Source of the DNA: Candidatus Adiutrix sp.
GTDB lineage: Bacteria > Desulfobacterota > Desulfarculia > Adiutricales > Adiutricaceae
Direction: 5' to 3'
Assembly: GCA_031263565.1 (NCBI GenBank)
Contig: JAISFR010000039.1
Location: 1-53,934, forward strand
Length of the DNA stretch: 53,934 bases
Made by a program: the position numbers and the translations under genes
The notes under the pieces: model-generated
What the model was told of the DNA's origin: nothing
Databases searched by the model: none
The model's input: only the letters and a program-made list of their open reading frames with translations
Shown: positions 32,744-39,400 of the stretch, in pieces
How the letters are laid out: the number at the start of each line of letters is the position of its first letter
How positions within the stretch are numbered: position 1 is the first letter of the stretch

Positions 32744-34411
32744 ATGGAACACTACCGGGGCCTGGCGCTTTTCCGCGAAGCGCCGTCAGCCGACCTGATC
32801 TTTTTTCGCGGCCGCCTCTACGACCTGGCCCCGGGCCGGGACCAGGACCGGGAGCTGGCCCTTCTGGCCGCCCGGCCCGAGCTTCTGAACGAGCGGGAAG
32901 CCGACCTGGCCCTGGTGGCCTACAATGCCGGCCAGAAAAGCTGGCGCCTGATGCGGGATTTCGGGCCGACCCCGCTTTATTACGCCCCCCGTCCAGGGGG
33001 TTTCGCCTGGAGCTTCACTTATGCGGGCCTGCTTGACCTTCTGGACGAGATCCGGCCCGACGAGGCCACGCTGTTCGACTATACGGCCACCCACTACCGC
33101 TACCTCTTCCGCGACCCGGCCCGGACTTTTCATCAGGGGGTTTATCAGGTGCCGGCCGGCGCCTATGTGGATATCAGCGAGCGGGGCCTCAGTTCCCAAA
33201 GCTGGCTGAAGCTGGATCACGACCCGGAGCTTTTCGGCCTGGGCCCGGAAGAAGCCAGCGGGCGCCTGATGGAAATTCTGCGGCCCAGCGTGCGCCTGAG
33301 GGCCAGAGCCGCCCGGCGGCCGGCCTTCACCGTTTCCTCGGGCCTGGACAGCTCGACCGTGGCCGCCCTGGCCGCCGGGGAACTGGGCGGCCTGGACGTT
33401 TTTTCCGTCGGTTATCAGGGGGCCGGGGCCGAGGAATACGACGAGACGGACGGCGTGGCCGAACTGGTCCGGGGGCGGGACTGGCGCTGGACCCATCTGA
33501 GGCTGGAAAAACCCGACTTGGTGGCCGAAACCCGAAAATACATCGGCCTGAGCCGCTCGCCGGTGGTCACGGTCACCTGGCTGGCCTACTATTTGATGGG
33601 CCAGCAGCTTTCCGGCTTCAGCGAGATGTTCAACGGCCTGGGCGGGGACGAGAGCCTGGCCGGCGAATTCGGCCACTTTTTCTATTTTTTCGCCGACTTG
33701 AAAAAGGCCGGCGACCTGGACCGGCTGGCCGCGGAGGTCGAAGCCTGGAGCCGGCTGCACGATCACCCGGTTTTCAGGAAGAACCCGGAAACGCTGAAAA
33801 CATTCTGGGACCGGAATATTGATTTCCAGAGCGGGGAAATCAGGGTGGATCAAGTCCTCTACCAGGCCAACCGGCACTTTTTCAACCCCGACTGGTTCGC
33901 CGCCCACAGCCGGGAGACGCCGCCCATGCCCCGGCCCTACCCCAACTTCCTCTCCAACCGGCTCTGGCAGGAAATCAGCCACGAAACCACCCCCCCCACC
34001 CTCTGGGGGCTGCAACTGGCCAACCAGAACCTGGGGCTCAGGGGAGTCTCGCCCTTCCTCAGCCCCCGGCTCTTCAGGCTCTGCCTTTCGCTCCCCGGCG
34101 CGGTCAAATACGACCGGGGCCTGAGCAAGGCCCTGCTCCGCCGGGGCCTTAAGGGCCTTTTGCCGGAAAGCCTGCGCTTAAACCCGAGGAAGGTGGGCTT
34201 CAACGCCCCCATCCATCAATGGTTCAAAGATCCCAAAGTCGGCGGTCCGACCCGGCAGCTTCTGAGCGAGGGGCCGCTGGTCAAAAACGGCTGGCTGAGA
34301 GCCGGGGCGGCCGAAGAAATTTTCCGGGAACACGAATCTGGACAGGCCAACCACATGATGTTACTATGGGCCCTGTTGAACGCGTCTTTGTTTTTGGAGG
34401 CCCGAGCATGA
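32744..34411 (+). CDS. Asparagine-synthetase-like amidotransferase lacking the catalytic N-terminal Cys
   Basis: 555 residues. The C-terminal ATP-pyrophosphatase domain is clear: SSGLDSSTVAAL (about 197-208), VFSVGYQGAGAEEYDE, NGLGGDESLAG, and a Arg/Lys-rich stretch (KALLRRGLKGLLPESLRLNPRKVGF) near 470-490. The N-terminal region resembles the glutaminase domain in outline (GPTPLYYAPRPGGFAWSF) but the protein begins with Glu-His, not Cys, after Met, so glutamine hydrolysis is not expected. Such enzymes adenylate a carboxylate and form an amide with ammonia or an internal amine (as in lasso-peptide cyclases and beta-lactam synthetases). In the operon it follows two methyltransferases and overlaps the MOSC gene. 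AAAGGAAAA precedes the ATG. Confidence 0.85.
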   Translation: MEHYRGLALFREAPSADLIFFRGRLYDLAPGRDQDRELALLAARPELLNEREADLALVAYNAGQKSWRLMRDFGPTPLYYAPRPGGFAWSFTYAGLLDLLDEIRPDEATLFDYTATHYRYLFRDPARTFHQGVYQVPAGAYVDISERGLSSQSWLKLDHDPELFGLGPEEASGRLMEILRPSVRLRARAARRPAFTVSSGLDSSTVAALAAGELGGLDVFSVGYQGAGAEEYDETDGVAELVRGRDWRWTHLRLEKPDLVAETRKYIGLSRSPVVTVTWLAYYLMGQQLSGFSEMFNGLGGDESLAGEFGHFFYFFADLKKAGDLDRLAAEVEAWSRLHDHPVFRKNPETLKTFWDRNIDFQSGEIRVDQVLYQANRHFFNPDWFAAHSRETPPMPRPYPNFLSNRLWQEISHETTPPTLWGLQLANQNLGLRGVSPFLSPRLFRLCLSLPGAVKYDRGLSKALLRRGLKGLLPESLRLNPRKVGFNAPIHQWFKDPKVGGPTRQLLSEGPLVKNGWLRAGAAEEIFREHESGQANHMMLLWALLNASLFLEARA

Positions 34412-34842
34412 AAGTACTGGCTGTTTCCATCAGCGAGCGTCAGGGGACCAAAAAAGAGAACCAGGAGCAGATCGTGGTGCTGAAAGACCGGGGAGTGGCC
34501 AACGACGCCCACCTGGGCCTGGACCCCAAACGCCAGGTCAGCCTTCTGGCCCAGGAAAGCGTCGAAATCATGAAGAGACAGGGGCTGGACCTGCGGCCCG
34601 GAGATTTTGCCGAAAATATCACCACCGAGGGCCTGGAACTGCACACCCTGCCTCTGGGCGCCCGCTTGAAAATCGGGCCTGAAGCCGTGCTGGAGGTCTC
34701 CCAGATCGGCAAGACCTGCCACCACGGCTGCGCCATCAGGCAGAGCGCGGGTTCCTGCATCATGCCCAGCCACGGCATCTTCGGCCGGGTGCGGACCCCG
34801 GGGCGCATCCGGCCGGGCGATGAAATAGTGGTGGAGAAGTAG
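34408..34842 (+). CDS. MOSC-domain protein
   Basis: 144 residues, a single MOSC domain. Seen: GVANDAHLGLDPKRQVSLLAQES, RPGDFAENITTEGLEL, and the Cys-rich loop GKTCHHGCAIRQSAGSC with Cys104, Cys108 and Cys117; the last in the IMPSHGIFGRV context is the usual conserved MOSC cysteine. MOSC proteins carry sulfur or bind molybdopterin in Mo-cofactor enzymes. GGAGG lies eight bases upstream and the start overlaps the AsnB-like stop by four bases. Whether it belongs functionally with the three genes before it or just follows them is open. Convergent with the permease gene 11 bases later. Confidence 0.9.
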   Translation: MKVLAVSISERQGTKKENQEQIVVLKDRGVANDAHLGLDPKRQVSLLAQESVEIMKRQGLDLRPGDFAENITTEGLELHTLPLGARLKIGPEAVLEVSQIGKTCHHGCAIRQSAGSCIMPSHGIFGRVRTPGRIRPGDEIVVEK

Positions 34843-34852
34843 GCCGCCCGGT

Positions 34853-35701
34853 TCAGGACCGCCGCCGGCTGAAATAGGAAAGGACGAAAATGAAGACCGC
34901 CGCCAGGACCACGGTCGCCCCGGCGGCCGTATTTATTTCCGGCCGGGTGGAGAGATAGAGACCGGCCTGGCCGGAGAAGAGGGAGATGACCACCGCGACC
35001 CGGAACATGGCCGCGGCCGAAAGAGCCCAGTTGCGGCCGGCGGCGGCCGGGGCCACCAGAAGGGCCGTCACCAGCAGCACGCCCACCGACCAGACCGAAA
35101 CCGTGACCACCAGGGCCAGAAAGACACCGAAGGCGTAAGGCGCCAGGCGGCTTTTCAGCGGGTTGCGGCTGCGGGCCAGGACCGGGGACAGGGATTCCAG
35201 GGTCAGGTGGTTGAAAAAGAAGAGGAAGAAGAAGAACGACAGCAGAGCCAGGGCGGCCAGGGCCAGAATCTCGCCATCGCCCAGGGTCAGCACATCGCCC
35301 AGGAAAAAGCGGGACAGGCCCCTGGCCGTGCCCGGATTGCGGCTGACAATGACCAGGCCCAGGGCAATGGCCCCTGAAAAGACCAGGCCGATGACCGTAT
35401 CGGCGGCCAGGCGGCTGTGGCGGGAGAGATAGGTGACCAAAAGGCCGATCAAAACCCCGGTCAGGAGGATGGCCGGCTTTTCAGCCACATTCAGAAGAAG
35501 GGCCAGGGCCACCCCCAGAAAAACCGAGTGGCCCACCGCATCGGCGAAAAAGGCCAGACGCTGGTTGACCACCAGCACCCCGGCCCCGGCGCTGACCGGG
35601 GCCAGCAGCATCAGAGCCAGGGCCGCCCGGCGCAGGAAGAGCGGTTCATAGAAGGCGCCGAAAAAATTGAGAACCGGCGCCAGGACAGCCGAGGCCTCCA
35701 T
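34853..35701 (-). CDS. Metal ABC transporter permease (ABC-3/ZnuB family)
   Basis: 282 residues with about eight membrane helices. Seen: LVVNQRLAFFADAVGHSVFLGVALALL and DTVIGLVFSGAIALGLVI, the conserved blocks of ZnuB/MntB-type permeases for zinc, manganese or iron. The FLGDVLTLG signature of the family is present. Neither an ATP-binding subunit nor a periplasmic solute-binding protein is adjacent; the upstream gene on the strand is an NYN protein three bases away. The partners may be elsewhere. Metal specificity cannot be assigned. Confidence 0.9.
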   Translation of the reverse strand: MEASAVLAPVLNFFGAFYEPLFLRRAALALMLLAPVSAGAGVLVVNQRLAFFADAVGHSVFLGVALALLLNVAEKPAILLTGVLIGLLVTYLSRHSRLAADTVIGLVFSGAIALGLVIVSRNPGTARGLSRFFLGDVLTLGDGEILALAALALLSFFFFLFFFNHLTLESLSPVLARSRNPLKSRLAPYAFGVFLALVVTVSVWSVGVLLVTALLVAPAAAGRNWALSAAAMFRVAVVISLFSGQAGLYLSTRPEINTAAGATVVLAAVFIFVLSYFSRRRS

Positions 35702-35704
35702 CGG

Positions 35705-36283
35705 TCAATAATAATCCTCGCTGGCGCTGACAGGATCGCTATCGGCGTATTCAAAGGGCTCGAAAGAGAGAAAGAGGTCGCTCAAATCGAGCAGGCTGGA
35801 GGCCGAGGTCTTAAGTTCCGAGCTCAGGGTCTGGGGCACGGAAGCCACCTCGACCTTGATGCCCTCCCGCCGGATGGTCAGGGCCAGATGGGCGAAGTCG
35901 GCGTCCCCGGTGACCAGGACGACCGTATCAGGTCTGATTCTCAGGCTCAGGTCCATGGCGTCGATGGCCATGATGACGTCCACATTGGCTTTGTACCAGC
36001 CGTTGGCCCGTGGCTGGCCGCTCTTTTCATAAACCATGAAGCCCTGGCTCCTGAGCCAGTGGATGTAGTGCCGTTTGGCCTCGCGTTTTTCCATCCACTC
36101 CGGGGTGGCCGGCGGCAGGCCGACATAGATGACCATTTCCACCAACTCCCGGTCGGGGCCGACTCCGCTTTCCAGATAGTCCCGGAACCTCAGCCAGTCG
36201 AAATTGCGCTTGAAATTTTTGGACGCGGCCCTGGTGACATTGGCTTCATCGACAAAAACCAGAAGACGGGTTTTATTTTTCAT
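35705..36283 (-). CDS. NYN-domain (LabA/DUF88-like) protein
   Basis: 192 residues. PIN-like NYN signature: LLVFVDEANV with the first acidic residue, NVDVIMAIDAMDL in the middle, and VLVTGDADFAHLALTIRREGIKVEV near the end, giving the four acidic residues of a metal-dependent nuclease. RNA is the usual target in this family. The ATG at 36283 has GGAGAAGC upstream and is preferred over a longer in-frame start. The permease gene follows after three bases, so the pair is co-transcribed, though no functional link is known. The C-terminal tail is acidic. Confidence 0.85.
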   Translation of the reverse strand: MKNKTRLLVFVDEANVTRAASKNFKRNFDWLRFRDYLESGVGPDRELVEMVIYVGLPPATPEWMEKREAKRHYIHWLRSQGFMVYEKSGQPRANGWYKANVDVIMAIDAMDLSLRIRPDTVVLVTGDADFAHLALTIRREGIKVEVASVPQTLSSELKTSASSLLDLSDLFLSFEPFEYADSDPVSASEDYY

Positions 36284-36327
36284 TGCTTCTCCACAGGGCA
36301 ATAAACCCAAGCCATCGATCAAGGTGA

Positions 36328-36801
36328 TTATTTACGGCTTTCCCGAAGGGCCCGGGCCATTTCTCTTTTGGCGTCAGCCTCCTTCAGGGCCTGGCGTTTA
36401 TCGTGGGTTTTCTTCCCCCGGGCCAGGGCCAGCTCGGCTTTGGCCAGGCCGTCTTTAAAATAGAGTTTCAGGGGTATCAGGCTGTGGCCCCGTTCCTGAA
36501 CCAGCCCATAAAGGCGCTTGAGTTCCTGGCGGCGTAGAAGAAGCTTTCTCTTGCGCAAAGGGTCGTGATTGCCGAAATAGGCCCAGGGGTAAGGGCTGAT
36601 ATGGGCGTTGAGCAGCCAGGCCTCGCCGCCGACGACGCGGGCGTAGGCGTCGGTCAGATTAGCCTTGCCGAGCCTCAGGCTCTTCACTTCGGTGCCGGTC
36701 AGGACCAGCCCGGCCTCATAGCGGTCCATCAGTTCGTATTCGCGGCGGGCTTTCTTGTTCTGGCAGATTATTTTTACCGATTCTTTTTCTTTTTTGGACA
36801 T
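36328..36801 (-). CDS. smpB: SsrA-binding protein SmpB
   Basis: 157 residues. Seen: IICQNKKARREYELMDRYEAGLVLTGTEVKSLR at the N terminus, AYARVVGGEAWLLNAHISPY, HDPLRKRKLLLRR, and the C-terminal basic tail KKTHDKRQALKEADAKREMARALR. SmpB carries tmRNA to stalled ribosomes. The ATG at 36801 gives the normal length; upstream in-frame codons do not resemble SmpB. The ssrA gene, often nearby, is not recognisable in the 432-base gap upstream. The NYN gene follows after about 44 bases. Confidence 0.96.
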   Translation of the reverse strand: MSKKEKESVKIICQNKKARREYELMDRYEAGLVLTGTEVKSLRLGKANLTDAYARVVGGEAWLLNAHISPYPWAYFGNHDPLRKRKLLLRRQELKRLYGLVQERGHSLIPLKLYFKDGLAKAELALARGKKTHDKRQALKEADAKREMARALRESRK

Positions 36802-37012
36802 GAACGCGCTCGGCGATAAAGGCCGCAAGCGGCCTCACGGGTGGCTGTAATGAAAATTGAGTTCCCGGAATAACGAATCTATCTAATTTTATTATACATC
36901 ATCAGGCCATTTCAGGTCAAGGGGCTCCATGGATTCATAGATTCGAGACGCCGCGATTCTCAAAGTAGGCCTGACCGCCTGGCCGGAACTCGTGCGGACT
37001 GGACGATAAGCC

Positions 37013-37171
37013 GGCTCGGACAACGCAGGGTATGCAGCACGTATTAACGGCATTATCAAGGCAATTAGAGATAAAATGTCATCTGAAACATTACTTACGG
37101 GACAAAATGCGGCATCTGATCTATTCGTTGTCCAAAGCTCGCATACCGTACGTCAACGGGGAAAGTCGTGA
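37013..37171 (+). pseudogene. Possible gene remnant in the smpB upstream gap
   Basis: An open stretch without a plausible start reads AGYAARINGIIKAIRDKM and onward to QSSHTVRQRGKS before a stop at 37169-37171. It is bounded upstream by an in-frame stop, and GC is lower than nearby genes. It looks more like a coding remnant than a gene; no family is recognised. The rest of 36802-37233 holds nothing I can name. Confidence 0.2.
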
Positions 37172-37233
37172 CGGATCGAAAGATTGAAAAAGCGCCACGG
37201 AAAAAATCGGTCGGCTCAGGGCTTACCCGACGT

Positions 37234-38298
37234 TCAATCGGGTTTTTGGCCAGCCTGTTTCAGCCGCAGGCTGCTTCGCCGCCGGGCGATGAGATAGAGA
37301 AAACAGGCCGAACCGCCGAGGTAAAAGAGCGGCGCGCCCAAAGCCATGATCATCAGCCAGTGGTCGGCCAGGCCGCCGGGCAGCCGGCTGAAATTGACCA
37401 GGTTGCTGACCAGGCTGAAGAGGCAAAGGAGGATGATGACCAGGAAGACCGCCGGCAGGGCGCTGCGGCCCTGACGCAGTTCCCGGCCCAGGTTGCCCAA
37501 ACCGAAGGCGGCGGCCAGGGGCGGCAGAATGGACATGACCAGGTAGAAGCCCAGATGGGTGAAGACAAAAGCCAGAAGTCCCCCACCGCCGGAAGCGGCC
37601 AGGAAGCCGCGGCCCTGCCCGAAGAAAAGGCTCAGGACGCCGGTCAGGGAACTGAGCCCCTGATAGATCAAAAGAACGAAAAAGACGGCCGGCAGGGTAT
37701 AGCTGAAAGACGGCCGCAAGTCGGGGGCCGTTTTCTCTTCGGGCGGCAGATTGAGGACTTCCCTGACCTCCCGGTTCCGGGCCAGATAAAAAACCCAGGC
37801 CGAGCTCAAGGCCACCAGGGCCGCCCAGAAAAGGTTGGCCGCCAGGGCCAGGATGCGGGTCAGGGGCTCGGGGTCGTCGGGCAGCCAGTCCGGATAGTCC
37901 AGGCCATCGGCCGCCAGGGCGGCCAGGGTGGAAAAAAAGTCAGGGCCGGGCACGGCCAGGGCCAGGCCGGATATGAAAGCCGCGGCCAGGGAGACCCAGG
38001 CGCTGAAACGCAGGTAGGCCAAGGCCCGGGGCGAGCGCTGAATGGTCAGGGCCAGGCCCGGCACGGCCGGCGCCGCGAAAAGCAGCCAAAACGCCATTTG
38101 AGGCGCCAGGAGGAGGACCGCCAGTTCCGCGTCAAAATCCAGCTCTTTGAGAGCCAGGACGCTGAAATAGCCCAGAAAGAGGAAAAAGGCCAGCGCCGCC
38201 CCCAGATAGACCAGGTAGAGCCTCAAAAGACCCGGCAAGGGCCGGATTTCGTCATGACGCGGAGGGCTTGAAAGCCCGCGGGGGCCGAAGCCGTTCAT
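37234..38298 (-). CDS. Polytopic membrane protein, unknown function
   Basis: 354 residues with about nine hydrophobic segments (for example LYLVYLGAALAFFLFLGYFSVLAL, LAVLLLAPQMAFWLLFAAPAVPGLAL, YTLPAVFFVLLIYQGLSSLTG, LPAVFLVIILLCLFSLVSNLVNF). A hydrophilic loop after the fourth segment (NREVREVLNLPPEEKTAPDLRP) faces one side. I do not recognise the family. The ATG at 38298 has AAGGGG upstream and follows the dusB stop by ten bases, suggesting co-transcription with dusB. The C terminus is basic (RRRSSLRLKQ). Confidence 0.78.
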   Translation of the reverse strand: MNGFGPRGLSSPPRHDEIRPLPGLLRLYLVYLGAALAFFLFLGYFSVLALKELDFDAELAVLLLAPQMAFWLLFAAPAVPGLALTIQRSPRALAYLRFSAWVSLAAAFISGLALAVPGPDFFSTLAALAADGLDYPDWLPDDPEPLTRILALAANLFWAALVALSSAWVFYLARNREVREVLNLPPEEKTAPDLRPSFSYTLPAVFFVLLIYQGLSSLTGVLSLFFGQGRGFLAASGGGGLLAFVFTHLGFYLVMSILPPLAAAFGLGNLGRELRQGRSALPAVFLVIILLCLFSLVSNLVNFSRLPGGLADHWLMIMALGAPLFYLGGSACFLYLIARRRSSLRLKQAGQKPD

Positions 38299-38308
38299 GG
38301 AAACCCCT

Positions 38309-39400
38309 TCAGGAAAGCTCGGAAAATTCGCCTTTGGCGGGAGCCCCGCCCCAATCGTCGATCGGCGCGTCGCCGGCCTCTTCCCGGTGCCGGCGCACAC
38401 ATTGGGCCAGAAGATCCAGTTGGGTCTCCAGATCCTCTTCCCGGCACAGGCGGGCCCGAAATTCCGCCGCGCCCCTGAGCCCCTTAGTATACCACATCAG
38501 CACGGTTCTGAGCATAAAAGGCGCTTTGGGGCCCACCGAGCCATAGAGCAGACGGGCGTGCCGCTCGGCGGTTTCAAGCCTTTCCTCCAGGGTGACCGCC
38601 GGGATCTCCTCTCCGCGCCAGAGGGCCAGACACTGACGGAAGAGCCAGGGCCGCCCCTTGGCCCCCCGGCCGATCATGACCCCGGCCGCGCCGTAGCGGC
38701 GCAGTTTGTCCAAAGCCTCCCGGGGGCCGCGGATATCACCGGAACCGATGATCGGCACGGGCGATTTTTCAGCCAGGCGGGCCACCAGGCGCCAGTCGGC
38801 CTCCCCGGCAAAACCTTCGCTGGTCATTCGGGGATGGAGGGTAATGGCCGCCGCGCCCTCGTCGACGGCCAGAGGCAGCAGGTCGAAAACCGTCTCCCCC
38901 ACCCCCGGGGCGAAAGCCGGGCGGGTTTTGAGGGTGACGGGGACCGGGACGGCCCGGACCAGGGCCCGGATTATTTTCCGCACCGTGGGCAAATCCTTCA
39001 GCAGGGCCGAACCGTGACCACTGGAGATGACTTTGCGGGCCGGGCAGCCCAGGTTCAGGTCTATGAGGTCGGCCCCGTGGTCCACGGCGATCCTGGCGGC
39101 CTCGGCCATCTGATCCGGGTCCTTGCCGAAGAGCTGCACCCCGAAGGGCTTTTCCAGGGCCGGATCGCTCTCCAGAAGCTTCAGGGCGGCCCGGCCGCGA
39201 CAGGCCAGGGCCGCGGCGCTGACCATTTCACTGAAAGTCAGACCGGCCCCGGCCTCCTTGGCCAGGCGGCGAAAGGGGAAATTGCCCAGCCCGGCCAGGG
39301 GCGCCAGGATGAAGGGATTGTCGAGAACCAGCGAGGCGATCCGCAGGGCCGGGCCGGCCGCCGGACGGCCGCCCGGCCGCGGCGCGTCTATTTGAACCAT
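38309..39400 (-). CDS. dusB: tRNA-dihydrouridine synthase (DusB-like)
   Basis: 363 residues. FMN TIM-barrel enzyme that reduces uridines in tRNA D-loops. Seen: NPFILAPLAGLGNFPFRRLAKEAGAGLTFSEMVSA, VQLFGKDPDQM, DLNLGCPARKVISSGHGSALLKD with the catalytic Cys119, TLKTRPAF and PIIGSGDIRGPREA plus MIGRGAKGRPWLFRQ. Start codon ATG 39400 overlaps the GH31-like gene stop by 13 bases. Assignment to the DusB branch (as opposed to DusA/DusC) is by general look and common in this kind of genome. Confidence 0.93.
   Translation of the reverse strand: MVQIDAPRPGGRPAAGPALRIASLVLDNPFILAPLAGLGNFPFRRLAKEAGAGLTFSEMVSAAALACRGRAALKLLESDPALEKPFGVQLFGKDPDQMAEAARIAVDHGADLIDLNLGCPARKVISSGHGSALLKDLPTVRKIIRALVRAVPVPVTLKTRPAFAPGVGETVFDLLPLAVDEGAAAITLHPRMTSEGFAGEADWRLVARLAEKSPVPIIGSGDIRGPREALDKLRRYGAAGVMIGRGAKGRPWLFRQCLALWRGEEIPAVTLEERLETAERHARLLYGSVGPKAPFMLRTVLMWYTKGLRGAAEFRARLCREEDLETQLDLLAQCVRRHREEAGDAPIDDWGGAPAKGEFSELS

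Noticed and set aside
36802-37233. tmRNA gene ssrA next to smpB
   Set aside because: No tRNA-like acceptor end (CCA-terminated with a T-loop) or tag-encoding frame could be recognised.
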